A stretch of 64,000 nucleotides of DNA from Pseudolabrys taiwanensis (GTDB taxonomy: Bacteria; Pseudomonadota; Alphaproteobacteria; Rhizobiales; Xanthobacteraceae), in contig NZ_CP031417.1 in the NCBI RefSeq assembly GCF_003367395.1, forward strand, positions 3,782,001 to 3,846,000, read 5' to 3'. The notes below the pieces were generated by a model. That model saw nothing but the letters and a program-made list of their open reading frames with translations, ran no database searches and was not told the DNA's origin. Of this stretch, positions 51,682 through 64,000 are shown piece by piece; position 1 is the first letter of the stretch; each line of letters starts with the position of its first letter. The position numbers and the translations under genes are program-made.

Positions 51682-52695
51682 ATGCGCTCACTGGGCCTGC
51701 GGTACGCGACGGTCGAGGAACTGACGATCCGGCGCCGCCGCAACGGCACAGGTTTCGTCTATGTCAACGGTCGGGGCCGTCGGCTGCGCGACGAACGGAC
51801 GATCTATCGTCTAAAGCGGCTCGCCGTTCCGCCGGCGTATGAAGACGTCGTCTACGCCGACGATCCACACGCACACCTGCAGGCCCGCGGCCGCGATAGC
51901 GCTGGGCGCGCGCAGTATCGCTACCATCCCGATTGGGAAAAGGTCCGGGAGTTGCGCAAGGCGCGGCGGCTGGCCAAGCTTGCCGTGCTGCTGCCGAAGG
52001 TGCGTTCCTGGGTCGCGCGACAACTCCGCGGCGTCGAGCCCACGAAGGACTTTGCGGTCGCATCCGTCATCGCACTTGTCGCCGCAACGGCCCTGCGGCC
52101 AGGCAGCGAAGCTTACGTCCAACAGCATGGCACACGCGGCGCCGCGACTCTGCTCAAGTCCAACATGTCGATCAGAGGGGCGACCATTGTCCTGCGCTTT
52201 CGGGGCAAGGGCGGCAAGGCCATCGAGAAAACGGTGGAGTCGCGCCCGCTCGCGCGGGCCCTCAAGCTCCTTTGCGCGGTTCCTGGCAAGCGGTTGTTTC
52301 AATATCGCGCCGAGGACGGTGTTGTTCGTCATCTGCGGCGGCGCGACATCAACATTGCCCTGCGGGCGATCACGAAACAGCCCATAACCCTCAAGGACTT
52401 TCGGACATTGAACGGCTCAGCCATCGCCTTGCAAGAGCTGGCCGCGATCGAGGCCAAAAGCAGCATCCGAGGACGTCGGCGTCAGATTCTGGCCACCATG
52501 CGATGTGTCGCTGCCGAACTCGCCAATACGCCGTCGGTCTGTCGCAAGAGTTACGTGCACGCCGCGGTCGTTGAGGCTTTCGAGTCCGGTATGTTGCACG
52601 CCTTGGCGCGCAAGCACGCCGGCCTGCGCGCGCCACGCCTGCGCGAAAAGCTGTTGATGGAGGTCCTCGCGACGACCGACCACTTGCGCGGATGA
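51682..52695 (+). CDS. DNA topoisomerase IB (poxvirus-like)
   Basis: About 337 residues. Type IB topoisomerases relax supercoils through a 3'-phosphotyrosine. Visible site residues: Arg in ATALRPGSEAY, Lys in FRGKGGKAIEK, Arg in KDFRTLNGSA and the nucleophile Tyr in VCRKSYVHAAVVEAF. The N-terminal domain has GRGRRLRDERTIYRLKRLAV. Poxvirus-like bacterial enzymes are usually 330-370 residues. The ATG at 51682 is chosen; 51601 would add 27 unconserved residues. The position usually held by His in the FRTWHAT region is not His here. Confidence 0.85.
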   Translation: MRSLGLRYATVEELTIRRRRNGTGFVYVNGRGRRLRDERTIYRLKRLAVPPAYEDVVYADDPHAHLQARGRDSAGRAQYRYHPDWEKVRELRKARRLAKLAVLLPKVRSWVARQLRGVEPTKDFAVASVIALVAATALRPGSEAYVQQHGTRGAATLLKSNMSIRGATIVLRFRGKGGKAIEKTVESRPLARALKLLCAVPGKRLFQYRAEDGVVRHLRRRDINIALRAITKQPITLKDFRTLNGSAIALQELAAIEAKSSIRGRRRQILATMRCVAAELANTPSVCRKSYVHAAVVEAFESGMLHALARKHAGLRAPRLREKLLMEVLATTDHLRG

Positions 52696-52779
52696 CGTCC
52701 GTGCCTTGGTCTAGGGCATATGCGGCCCGTTATTGCGGAAGCCGCACCGGTCGCACGAAGGAGGACAAGCGGCCCTCTG

Positions 52780-53568
52780 CTACTTCTCGCCTGTCCCCGG
52801 CGCTGCCATGCCCGCGTGCTGCTTTGCCAGCGCCTCCGCCGGCATGACGTGCGAGGCGGCGGCCATCATCTTGTTCTGCCAGCCGCTCACCACACCGCCT
52901 TCGCCCGCCATCATGGCCTCGAATCCGTCTTTCGCCACTGTGGCCGGATCGGCCTTTTCTTCGGTGCCGACCTTAGTATCCATCATGTCGGCACGCCGGA
53001 AGAACTCCGTATCCGTGGGCCCAGGCATAAGACAGGTAACGGTGACGCGCGTGTCCTTCAATTCCTCGCGCAAGGCATACGAAAACGAGTCGAGAAACGC
53101 TTTAGTGCCATTATAGACGGCCTGATACGTGCCCGGCATGAAACCGGCGATCGAGCCGGTGATGAGAATCTTCCCGTCCCCTGCCGTGCGCATATCGCGG
53201 CCGACTTTTTGGATGAGATAGAGCGTCCCGGTGACGTTGGTATCGATGACGTAACGCGCGTCTTTCCAGTCCTGGTCAAGGAACGCTTTGCCAAGTCCTC
53301 GACCGGCATTGGCAATCAAGACGGCAACCGTCCGGCCGCCGATCGCGTCATAAAGCTTGTCGACCCCGGCCTCCGTCGCCAAGTCCGCAGTAACGGCTTC
53401 GACGCCGACGCCCTCGCGTCGTAGGAGGTCGGCCGCATCGGCGATTTCCGGTTCGTTCGCCGTCACGACAACCTCGAATCCATGTCGCGCGCATTGCTTG
53501 GCGAGTTCGAAGCCGATACCCGTCGATGCGCCGGTGACGACCGCCAATTTCTTCGTCGCATCAAGCAT
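52780..53568 (-). CDS. short-chain dehydrogenase/reductase
   Basis: About 262 residues, classical SDR. Cofactor motif TGASTGIG near residue 14, NAGRG near 87, catalytic Ser in ITGSIAGF and Tyr-x-x-x-Lys as YNGTK. It overlaps the zinc alcohol dehydrogenase gene by eight bases. Substrate unknown. Confidence 0.9.
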   Translation of the reverse strand: MLDATKKLAVVTGASTGIGFELAKQCARHGFEVVVTANEPEIADAADLLRREGVGVEAVTADLATEAGVDKLYDAIGGRTVAVLIANAGRGLGKAFLDQDWKDARYVIDTNVTGTLYLIQKVGRDMRTAGDGKILITGSIAGFMPGTYQAVYNGTKAFLDSFSYALREELKDTRVTVTCLMPGPTDTEFFRRADMMDTKVGTEEKADPATVAKDGFEAMMAGEGGVVSGWQNKMMAAASHVMPAEALAKQHAGMAAPGTGEK

Positions 53569-54778
53569 AAGCGATCTCCTTCTTCACCTTGCGAGTTTCC
53601 GTCATGCCGGGTTTGAGGACGACCTTGATGCAGCCGTCCTCCTTGTTGCGGAAGGTTTTGTAGAGTTCAGGCCCCGCCTCGAGCGGAGCTTCGTGCGTGA
53701 TGACGAAGGATGGATCAATCTTGCCTTCTTCGATCAACTTCATCAGTCTCGGCAGATAAGCCTGCACCGGCGTCTGCGCCATGCGGAACGTCAATCCTCG
53801 GTTGATCGCCGAGCCCATCGGAATTTTGTCGAGAAAGCCACCATAGACGCCGACGATAGACACCGTGCCGAAGTTGCGGCAGCAATGGATGGCCTGCCGC
53901 AGCACATGCGGCCGGTCCGTTCCCATGAAGGTCGCGGTCTTCACACGGTCCCAACGGGAATCGAGGCTGGCTGCGGGCTCCGCCTCCGTGCCGACCGCGT
54001 CGATACAGGCATCGGCACCGCGTCCGTTGGTCAGCTCCATAATACGGTCGTAGACATCCTCCTCGAGGAAGTCGATTACGACGGCGGCGCCTGATTGTTT
54101 CGCGAGCGCCTTGCGCTCGGCAACGGTTTCGATCGAGATCACGCGTTCGGCGCCGAGCATCAACGCGCTACGGATCGCGAATTGACCCACCGGGCCTGCG
54201 CCCCAGATGGCAACCGTTTCGCCACCTCTCAGCTGACAAAAATCGGCGGCCATGAAGCCGGTCGGAAAGATATCCGAGAGAAAGAGCACCTGATCGTCCG
54301 ACAGGCCATCCGGCACTTTGATCGGGCCGACGTCTGCATAGGGAACGCGCAGATATTCCGCCTGACCACCTGCGTAGCCGCCGGTGAGATGCGAATAGCC
54401 GAAGAGACCGGCGGGATAGTTCCCCCACAACTTCGACGCCTTCTTGTGACCGGGATTAGTGCGTTCGCAGCCGGAAAAGAACCCATTCTGGCAGAAGAAG
54501 CATTCGCCGCAGGCGATCGTGAAGGGTACGACCACCCGATCACCGACCTTCAGCTTCTTGTTCTCGGCGCCGACCTCGACCACCTCTCCCATCGTCTCGT
54601 GGCCGAGCACGTCGCCTCTCTTCATTTCCGGGATGATGCCGCCGTAGATGTGCAGGTCCGAACCGCAGATCGCGCACGCTGTCACTTTGATCACGGCGTC
54701 GCGCGGATGTTCGATCTTCGGATCCGGAACCTCCTCACATCGGATATCGCCTTTGCCGTGCCACGCCAGTGCTTTCAT
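53561..54778 (-). CDS. zinc-dependent alcohol dehydrogenase, FdhA-like
   Basis: About 405 residues. Catalytic zinc ligands in CAICGSDLH and GHETMGE, the structural zinc lobe [15 protein letters not shown], and the NAD site [13 protein letters not shown]. The extended structural loop ([20 protein letters not shown]) is of the formaldehyde-dehydrogenase-like / glutathione-independent branch. It is the upstream gene of a two-gene operon with the SDR. Substrate not known. Confidence 0.9.
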   Translation of the reverse strand: MKALAWHGKGDIRCEEVPDPKIEHPRDAVIKVTACAICGSDLHIYGGIIPEMKRGDVLGHETMGEVVEVGAENKKLKVGDRVVVPFTIACGECFFCQNGFFSGCERTNPGHKKASKLWGNYPAGLFGYSHLTGGYAGGQAEYLRVPYADVGPIKVPDGLSDDQVLFLSDIFPTGFMAADFCQLRGGETVAIWGAGPVGQFAIRSALMLGAERVISIETVAERKALAKQSGAAVVIDFLEEDVYDRIMELTNGRGADACIDAVGTEAEPAASLDSRWDRVKTATFMGTDRPHVLRQAIHCCRNFGTVSIVGVYGGFLDKIPMGSAINRGLTFRMAQTPVQAYLPRLMKLIEEGKIDPSFVITHEAPLEAGPELYKTFRNKEDGCIKVVLKPGMTETRKVKKEIAYA

Positions 54779-54942
54779 GACCGTCCGCTCGATAGGGGGA
54801 TGACCATGACGACAACGTACCCAGGCGCGACATGTTCAGGGGTAAAACAACCTATTTGTGTTCCCCCTGTAGGCCGCAAAGAGAGGCAATGCAGATCGAC
54901 GCACTTTAGCGCGTGGCCCGTGCGGCAAGGCAGGCGTAACCG

Positions 54943-55689
54943 CTACATCCGCTCCTTGATTTTCGCCGTGATGAGCCACCAATTCACCGGATAGCTGGTG
55001 ACGAAACCCGCGATCATGGCGATCTGCATCGTGAACCAGAACTCAACGCTGTCGGTCTCGAGGGGCGCGTTGAGCAAGATGCCGAACAGATAGAACTTGG
55101 CGATGGCCATGACGCCGTACATGCCGACCTGCCAAGCGGTAAGGGACAAAGCATCGGCCTTGAGGGCCTGCGCGAGGCCCTCCCAGACCGACAGTTGCCG
55201 CATCGGCTTAATGGTGAAGTACTGAAAGGCGATGCCGATCGCGAAGGCAAAAATGTAATCGAGAATCCAGACGGCGAACATCTTCTCCGAAAACAACGCC
55301 TTCCAACCGAACCACAACGGAACCGCAGGCAGGAAGAAAGCGAGCGTCTCCGCGAGGATGTCGCCTAGCGTGCAGCCCGCGCCACAATGCAAGGCGCCCT
55401 TGGCCACCATCATCGGGAACGGCGTGCCCGCCTTGTTCGGCGGCTGTCGCTGCTCGCGACTCGTCGCCGCCTTTATGTACTTCCTTGTCCCCAGGCACCC
55501 GTACTGAAAATAGAATGAGAGGACGAGGACGCCGCCGAACAGAGCAACCACCGGCCACACGACATTCATGATCCACATATGCTGCGGCCGCCGGAACTCA
55601 TCCGTCGCAATAATCGTTGCGCAGCCTATGCCCGCGGCTAGGCAGGCGATCGCAAGAACGTGCAGCCAAGGGGGGACCATGTCGGCCAA
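54943..55689 (-). CDS. DUF4396 membrane protein
   Basis: About 248 residues with six to seven helices. The family signature GALHCGAGCTLGDI is near residue 98. DUF4396 proteins lie near copper and respiratory genes in many proteobacteria, possibly as metal or heme related transporters (family context only). It is 88 bases from the divergent SCO gene. Confidence 0.85.
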   Translation of the reverse strand: MADMVPPWLHVLAIACLAAGIGCATIIATDEFRRPQHMWIMNVVWPVVALFGGVLVLSFYFQYGCLGTRKYIKAATSREQRQPPNKAGTPFPMMVAKGALHCGAGCTLGDILAETLAFFLPAVPLWFGWKALFSEKMFAVWILDYIFAFAIGIAFQYFTIKPMRQLSVWEGLAQALKADALSLTAWQVGMYGVMAIAKFYLFGILLNAPLETDSVEFWFTMQIAMIAGFVTSYPVNWWLITAKIKERM

Positions 55690-55777
55690 CGCGCATTAAC
55701 CGGTATCGTTCGGCCGCGCCGGCGGAACCAGCGCCCGCGCATGGCGGTTAGCAGAGGGGCTTTCTGGGACCTCGCTC

Positions 55778-56551
55778 ATGCGCATTGTCGTCGCCGCGTT
55801 CATGCTCGCGCTCGGCGCAACCGGGGCGCATGCAGGCCTCCTGCAATCCGCACTTACCGCCGTGGGCGTCTCGCCTCCGCCAGAGGCGCGCCTGCCGCTG
55901 CAACCGCGCTGGCGTGACCTTGATGGACGCGAGACCTCCTTGGGCGCCGCGATGGGCGGCAAACCAACATTGGTGCTGTTCGCCGACTACACTTGCAGCA
56001 GCCTGTGCGGCCCCGCCCTCGCCTTCGTCGGCGACGCGCTGGAGAAATCGGGTCTCACCGCCAAGGACTACCGCCTGATCGTTCTCGGCCTCGATCCCAA
56101 GGACAGCGCAGCCGACGCACGCGCCATGCGCGAGCGTGAGGCCCCCGGCAAAGACCTGCCTTTGACGATGTTGATCGGCGACGAGCAGACGATTCACGCC
56201 GCGACGCAAGCCATAGGATACCGCTACACGTATGATGCCGAGCACGATCAATACGCGCACCCCGCCGCCATCCTCGCCGTGAGCGGCGATGGTCGCGTCG
56301 TGCGCGTCGTGTCGGCGCTTGGCATCTCTCCGAACGATCTTCGTCTGGCTTTGACCGAAGCCGGCCGCGGTTTGGTCGGCAGCTTCGCCGATCACGTCCG
56401 CTTGCTGTGCTACGGCTTCGATCCGAGCGTCGGCGCTTATACTCTCTCGATCCAGCGCGCGCTCGCGGCCTCCGGCGCGGTGACCGTTACCGTCCTCGCA
56501 GGAGGCATCGCATGGCTCGCCTTCGCGGCGCGCCGGTCACGGCCGCGATGA
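55778..56551 (+). CDS. SCO1/SenC-family copper chaperone or thioredoxin-like protein
   Basis: About 257 residues. A signal peptide (RIVVAAFMLALGATGAHAG) leads to a thioredoxin-fold domain with FADYTCSSLCGPAL as the copper/redox Cys pair and a His in DAEHDQYAHPA. A C-terminal membrane helix (VTVTVLAGGIAWLAFAA) follows. SCO proteins deliver copper to the Cu(A) site of cytochrome oxidase; here it converges on the alternative complex III operon, overlapping actF by 15 bases. Confidence 0.87.
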   Translation: MRIVVAAFMLALGATGAHAGLLQSALTAVGVSPPPEARLPLQPRWRDLDGRETSLGAAMGGKPTLVLFADYTCSSLCGPALAFVGDALEKSGLTAKDYRLIVLGLDPKDSAADARAMREREAPGKDLPLTMLIGDEQTIHAATQAIGYRYTYDAEHDQYAHPAAILAVSGDGRVVRVVSALGISPNDLRLALTEAGRGLVGSFADHVRLLCYGFDPSVGAYTLSIQRALAASGAVTVTVLAGGIAWLAFAARRSRPR

Positions 56552-57640
56552 CGGCAGCGGACTTCCCGCAGCATCGAAATCGTTCTCTAGAGTCTGGCGG
56601 TCGTGCGCCGACACGAGCACGCGCCGGTAGAGACCTGCAAACGCGCCTAGCCACAGCGCGCCGGCCAGCAACAGCGACGCAGGGACGGCAAGCAGGATAA
56701 CCGCCCTGCCGCCCGCCGTTTCAGGCAGGGCGAGAACACACGCCTCTACCAAACGCAAGCCGACCGTCGCCGAAGCGATGACGAGGAGCGGACGGCGCGC
56801 GTTGCGCACCTTGCCGGTCAGCAGCGCGAAGAAGGGCAGAATGAACTGCAAGAAGATCAACGTCCACAACACTGCGCCCCATACGCCGTGCTCACGCGCC
56901 TCGTACCATACCGTTTCGCGCGGCAGATTGCCGGACCAGACGATAATGTATTGCATCGCGTGATTGTAAGCCCACAACAACAACACCGCGAGCAAAGTCG
57001 CACCGTAGCTATCAGTCTCCGCACGGCGCCGGGATAGACCAATGACCAACACAAACGCGTATCCGGCCAGCAATTGGAATGTCAGGACCAACAGGCCGTA
57101 GAGCGAGGAATGAAACTCGGGCGTCAGCGTCTCGAGCCAGTCGATTCCTGCGAACGACGCCGTCAGTGCATAAATAATCAACCCCGCCGCGGCACTGGCG
57201 ACCATCCGTCGCGGCGAACCCCATGCCGCCCGCGTCCACCACGAGAGGACCGTCCAGACCCCGAAGTAGAACACAGTGCGGGCGATGAAGAACCATGGCG
57301 TCAGGTAAATCGCCTTGAAGCTTCCGGGATCGACAACGCCCTTGCCCACCCACGGGTAAAGCCAAGGCACACCAACGAGCACGGGAACGAACAGCACCGC
57401 GACAGCCGGGATCGTCATCGACGTGGCCACGAGCGGCGCGTGCAGCCCCTCGGTCCACGGGCCGCGTACGAGGTACGTCAGCATCAGCACAGCCATCGCT
57501 CCGACGGCGATGCCGCTCAACGTGGCTGCGACGCACAACCAGCCGAGCATCAAGGCGTGCACGTCGAGCCAGGCCGCGACGACGCAGCCGGCTAGACCGA
57601 GAATGCCCGCGATGATTAGCCGGCGATCGACGGACATCAT
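56537..57640 (-). CDS. actF: alternative complex III subunit ActF
   Basis: About 367 residues with ten hydrophobic helices (for example LVVIASATVGLRLVEACVL-like and WTLIFLQFILPFFALLTG). Last gene of the act operon; its start overlaps the actE stop by four bases. ActF is the second quinol-side membrane subunit, a shortened relative of ActC. His and Arg in AYNHAMQYII and WYEAREHGVWG stand in the membrane. Confidence 0.85.
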   Translation of the reverse strand: MMSVDRRLIIAGILGLAGCVVAAWLDVHALMLGWLCVAATLSGIAVGAMAVLMLTYLVRGPWTEGLHAPLVATSMTIPAVAVLFVPVLVGVPWLYPWVGKGVVDPGSFKAIYLTPWFFIARTVFYFGVWTVLSWWTRAAWGSPRRMVASAAAGLIIYALTASFAGIDWLETLTPEFHSSLYGLLVLTFQLLAGYAFVLVIGLSRRRAETDSYGATLLAVLLLWAYNHAMQYIIVWSGNLPRETVWYEAREHGVWGAVLWTLIFLQFILPFFALLTGKVRNARRPLLVIASATVGLRLVEACVLALPETAGGRAVILLAVPASLLLAGALWLGAFAGLYRRVLVSAHDRQTLENDFDAAGSPLPSSRP

Positions 57641-58170
57641 GGCGGCGCCTCCGCCAAGAGCTTCGCCCTCTCCTGCTCAGGAACGTCGTCGAGCTTGGCG
57701 TTCTGGCTCAACTGCAACGCACGGATATAGGCGACGATTGCCCAGCGGTCGCGCGGCGCGACACGAGCGGCATAGGGATACATGGCGCCATAGCCGTTGG
57801 TGATCACGTCGAAGAAGTGCTGATCGTCAGCCGAGCGCAAGCGATCGATGTGATAACTCGGCGGAGACGGCATGCCTCGCTGCACCACCATGCCGTTGCC
57901 CTCGCCGGTGCGCGCATGGCACGGGGAGCAGAAGACGTCGAACTGCTGATGCCCGCGCGCCAGTAAAGCGGCGGTCAGGCGAGGCTTGTGCGTGGTTGCT
58001 TGATCATGAGCGACGTCCTCCCGCGCTACCGTGCCGGCGACAGGGGCCAGCAACGATTTGCCGTCGCGAAACAACGCCGACGGTTCGTATTGCTGGTTCT
58101 TCGGCTGATCCGTCATGTTCTGACCGCAACCGGTGAGCAGCAGACACGATATGAGCAGCGCGCGCTTCAT
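57637..58170 (-). CDS. actE: alternative complex III cytochrome c subunit ActE
   Basis: About 177 residues. A lipoprotein signal (ALLISCLLLTGCGQNM) and one heme c site, CSPCH, with the axial Met in NGYGAMYPYA. It is anchored on the periplasmic side and passes electrons to the oxidase. The start overlaps the actD stop as ATGA. Confidence 0.88.
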   Translation of the reverse strand: MKRALLISCLLLTGCGQNMTDQPKNQQYEPSALFRDGKSLLAPVAGTVAREDVAHDQATTHKPRLTAALLARGHQQFDVFCSPCHARTGEGNGMVVQRGMPSPPSYHIDRLRSADDQHFFDVITNGYGAMYPYAARVAPRDRWAIVAYIRALQLSQNAKLDDVPEQERAKLLAEAPP

Positions 58171-58700
58171 GCTGGCACCAGTTCGACCGTTCTGGCACCA
58201 ATGCGACCGAGATATTGCGCGGTTTGCTCCGGATCGAAGCGCGCATCGCCCGCCCTGACGCAGAGGAAGAAGCGATCTCGTGACGCCAAGTGGAAGCGCG
58301 AGGCGGCGAAAACGGGATAATTCAACCGCGGCAGGCCGTTCAGCGCCAGCATACCGATCGCCGGAAAAAGAGCGGCGAACAAAACCGTCAGTTCGAAAGC
58401 GATGACCGCAAAGGCCGACAGGGCATAAACCGGCCTGCCGCCGACATCGAGCGGGTAGCTCCAATTGGTTCCGATCTGCATGAGCAGCGCCAGAGCAAAC
58501 CCGAAACCGCCCCCTGCGAGACCGAGCCAAAGCACCCGCGTATCTCGGATATCGAGAACTTCGGCCAAGCCATGCACGGGAAACGGCGTAAAGGCGTCGA
58601 GGTCACGATAGCCATCCTCACGCGCGCGCCGTGCGGCGTCGAGTAACGCCTCGGGCGTGTCGAATTCGGCCAGGAGGCCGTAGGCGTGCGCCTCAGCCAT
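58167..58700 (-). CDS. actD: alternative complex III subunit ActD (DUF3341)
   Basis: About 177 residues. MAEAHAYGLLAEFDTPEALL and ARRAREDGYRDLDAFTPFP are the DUF3341 signature, then two membrane helices (VLWLGLAGGGFGFALALLM, FELTVLFAALFPAIGMLAL). The conserved RDRFFLCV near the end is typical. It overlaps both neighbours. Confidence 0.9.
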   Translation of the reverse strand: MAEAHAYGLLAEFDTPEALLDAARRAREDGYRDLDAFTPFPVHGLAEVLDIRDTRVLWLGLAGGGFGFALALLMQIGTNWSYPLDVGGRPVYALSAFAVIAFELTVLFAALFPAIGMLALNGLPRLNYPVFAASRFHLASRDRFFLCVRAGDARFDPEQTAQYLGRIGARTVELVPA

Positions 58701-60050
58701 GGCTCGCCTCCGCCTGCTCTTCGTGCAAAACCTCCTTTGTCTCCGAGATCGCGATCACGGGAAACAGGCGGATGATGAGCAGGAACGGCACCATGAACAG
58801 GCCGAAGGTGCCGATATAGATCGACCAATCCCAAAAAGTCGGCGTGTAACTGCCCCAGGAGGACACCAGGAAGTCGCGATAGAGGCTGGTGACCAGGATC
58901 ATGTAGCGCTCGAGCCACATGCCGATCGCTACGCTGGTGCTGACCAGGAATAGTACTAACGGCGAGCGCCGCGCCCACTGCCACCATAGCAATTGAAGAA
59001 AGACGAAATTGAAGACGATCGCACCCCAATAGATCCACGCATATGCGCCGGCGATGCGGTCGTGCACCGTTTGGATCTCATGCGCCTCACCGGAATAGAA
59101 CGCATCGAAGAACTCAAAAACATAACCGTAGGCAGTCATCAATCCGGTGGCGAGCAGCACCTTGCCGAGAATGTCCAGGTGATCGTCGGTGACGAGATTC
59201 TTCAAGGAGAACAGGCTGCGGATGACGATAGCGATCATCGCAACGACGGCGAAGCCTGAAAACGCCGCGCCGAGCACAAAGTAGGCGGGGAAGATCGTCG
59301 AGTGCCAACCGGGAATCGTGCCGGCCGCGAATAGCAGCGACACCTCGCTGTGCACGGACACAACGAGCGGCACAGCGAGCGCGGCGAGCAGGCGATACGC
59401 CTGTTGCCAGCGCAGCCAATGCACCGCCGATCCGCGCCAGCCGAGCGATAACACGCCGAAGAAAACTTGCCAGCCGCGGCGTCTGGCACGATCGCGCGCC
59501 GCACCCAGATCGGGGATCAGGCCGACGTACCAGAAAACGACCGAGACGGTGAGATAGGTCAGTACTGCCCAAATGTCCCATTCCAGCGGGCTGCGGAATT
59601 GCGGCCAAACACCCATGGTCGCCGGATACGGGAACATCCAATAGAGATACCAAGGACGGCCGAGATGCAGAACGGGGTAGATGCCCGCGCAAACGACCGC
59701 GAACAACGTCATCGTTTCGGCGAACCGGTTGAGGGAGTTGCGCCATTCCCGGCCCATCAACAACAATAGGGCCGAGATGAGCGTGCCGGCGTGGCCGATC
59801 CCGAGCCACCAGACGTAATTGTGGATGGCAAAGGCCCAATTGACGGGAATATTGATGCCCCAGATGCCGACGCCGCGGGTGAAAAGTACCACCACCGACA
59901 CGGCGAACAGCGTCAAGAGAAGCATTGATAGCGACAGCGCAATGAGCCAACGCCGCCGCGTCGGAAAGTGCAGCGGGATGCGCGCGAGTTGATCGGTGAC
60001 ATCGCCAAGCGACTGGTCTCGCGGCAGAATGGGCGCTTCGGACATTGCCA

Positions 60051-60054
<4 letters not shown>
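58693..60054 (-). CDS. actC: alternative complex III subunit ActC (NrfD/PsrC type)
   Basis: About 453 residues with nine to ten helices, a quinol-oxidising membrane subunit of the polysulfide reductase family. HNYVWWLGIGHAGTLISAL and WFIGPVPDLA-like (YVGLIPDLGAARDRA) stretches, and the conserved His/Asp pattern in VHSEVSLLFAAGTIPGWHST, are seen. The start overlaps the actB stop; ATGs at 60054, 60051 and 60045 are all possible. Confidence 0.9.
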
Positions 60055-62965
<2,911 letters not shown>

Positions 62966-62969
<4 letters not shown>

Positions 62970-63622
62970 CGGTGGCACACCGTGCAATGCGTGATCTCAC
63001 CGAGGCGCAGATGGTAGGCGGCCGCCAGTTGGCTTGCGGCCGGTGTCTTCGCGTCTGGCTTCCAGTTCATCGTGGTGATCGCATCCTGCGGCCGCAGGTT
63101 AGGCGCCGGATCCCGATGGCAGTCGAGACAGAATTGCATCGTGAAGGCCTTCGCCTTCGCGGTGAGCGGCATCTCGTCGATGCGGCCATGGCAGGTCTCG
63201 CAACCCACGCCTTTCGCGATATGAATGTCGTGGCGGAAGTACACGTAATCGGGCAGCCGCGCGACGCGGCGCCACGCCAGCGGCTTGTTCTCAGCGAGGC
63301 TGTGCCGCACAGGCGCGAGCAGAGGGGCGTTGGTCCACACCTGCGAGTGACAGGTCATGCAAGTATGTGTCGGCGGCAGACCGGCACGCGCGCCGGTGTC
63401 GACGCCCGTATGGCAATAGCGGCAGTCTATGCCGAGACCCGAGACATGGTGCTGGTGGCTGAAGGGAACCGGCTGCGACATGGGATGGATATTCGCACCG
63501 GTGTAGTAGTCGGACCGGGCGAAACCGACCGCGGCTACGGTTGTTCCAGCCGCCAAAGCCAGTCCTCCTGCGGCCAGCAAGCGAAGCCATGCGTCCGCCG
63601 CTGAGCTGAATATCTGGGTCAT
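62966..63622 (-). CDS. actA: alternative complex III pentaheme cytochrome ActA
   Basis: About 218 residues. An N-terminal membrane helix (LLAAGGLALAAGTTVAAVGF) is followed by five heme c sites: CRYCH, CMTCH, CETCH, CLDCH and CTVCH, as in known ActA. It is the first gene of the operon. The ATG at 63622 fits the membrane helix; the open frame upstream is not protein-like. Confidence 0.92.
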
Positions 63623-63755
63623 CTCGGCTGCTCGACGCCCACAAATACTTCGCCCCTCGGCACAACGGAGCGGTCGCGCACTCGTTCCTCGCCATGGGAA
63701 CAAAGTTCACCGGCCTTGCGTTGGGGCACCAGGCGCGACGGGGACATTTTCCAAA

Positions 63756-64000
63756 ATGACCGACCTTCATAGCGCTCCCTCATTCGAAAATTCGGATGTC
63801 GATGTACGTCTGCTCGCGGCGCTCGCATGCGGACTCGTCGGCTTTCTCATTGCTACGCCCGCGGCGCTCTGGTTGATCTACGGCGGCGCAGTCCCGAGCC
63901 AAGTGTTCCAAGCGCCGTCGATCGACGCTTCCGCTCCGCATTTACAGGTCGATCCCGCGCAAGACCTCGCCACGTTTCGCGCGTCAGAGAATGTACGGCT
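63756..64000 (+). CDS. membrane-anchored protein, 3' end outside window
   Basis: Divergent from actA by 133 bases. Starts MTDLHSAPSFENSDVDVRLL, then a helix (AALACGLVGFLIATPAALWL) and a Gln/Pro/Asp-rich part (DASAPHLQVDPAQDLATFRA). About 81 codons seen. Short one-helix proteins of this type often accompany cytochrome oxidase or SCO genes; no function assigned. Confidence 0.65.
   Translation, partial: MTDLHSAPSFENSDVDVRLLAALACGLVGFLIATPAALWLIYGGAVPSQVFQAPSIDASAPHLQVDPAQDLATFRASENVR

Noticed and set aside
63619..63828. 69-codon minus-strand frame upstream of actA
   Set aside because: Lies across the divergent promoter region and the start of the plus-strand membrane gene; no family features.

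Overview
The window looks like a high-GC alphaproteobacterial chromosome of the order Hyphomicrobiales (Bradyrhizobium / Rhodopseudomonas / Pseudolabrys relatives). This rests on family types (DUF1236, DUF3768, DUF3606, NodT-type efflux lipoprotein), on the extragenic palindromes and on codon use; no rRNA or species marker is present.

Layout. 1-5014 is ordinary core chromosome: partial alpha/beta hydrolase, queG, glutathione S-transferase, uppP, an NDUFA9-like reductase and tRNA-Leu(CAG). A DUF6538-type tyrosine integrase (5101-6621) starts just after the tRNA, and a degenerate tRNA-Gly(GCC) 3' half with an expanded hexamer follows it, so accessory DNA begins here. 6.9-14.5 kb holds AT-richer small genes of unknown role, a DprA-phosphoribosyltransferase pair on the minus strand, a decayed IS1595-type transposase, an array of hairpins without a gene (13.7-14.1 kb) and several broken genes. 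14.6-16.9 kb and 31.7-34.2 kb carry two diverged copies of one module: a secreted protein, a superinfection-immunity/SHOCT membrane protein, a GYF_2 membrane protein, a divergent XRE regulator and a decayed metallophosphoesterase. Between the copies lie a MacAB-type efflux set with its outer-membrane channel, a TetR-controlled RND pump and an extra BamA.

34.2-44.3 kb looks like the replication or DNA-processing module of a mobile element: a PGN_0703-like nuclease, a VapE-like P-loop primase/helicase, and three consecutive genes that I read as a complete accessory clamp loader (gamma/tau-like ATPase, delta-like protein, delta'-like protein with degenerate ATPase motifs), followed by DUF3768 and an ATP-dependent DNA ligase. 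No sliding clamp or polymerase is seen in the window. This operon is the best candidate for an undescribed system; the duplicated XRE/GYF/SHOCT module is second.

44.6-55.7 kb is a stress and redox region: DUF1236, small membrane proteins, FdhD with a YdeP-type molybdopterin oxidoreductase, topoisomerase IB, an SDR, a zinc alcohol dehydrogenase and a DUF4396 membrane protein. A membrane gene and an 80-bp leader occur twice here in opposite orientations around the fdhD genes, one copy decayed. 55.8-63.6 kb is an alternative complex III operon (actABCDEF, minus strand) with a convergent SCO-family gene; a further gene runs off the right end.

All calls come from reading the sequence and translations by eye. 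Family names rest on recognised motifs, and no database search was run.
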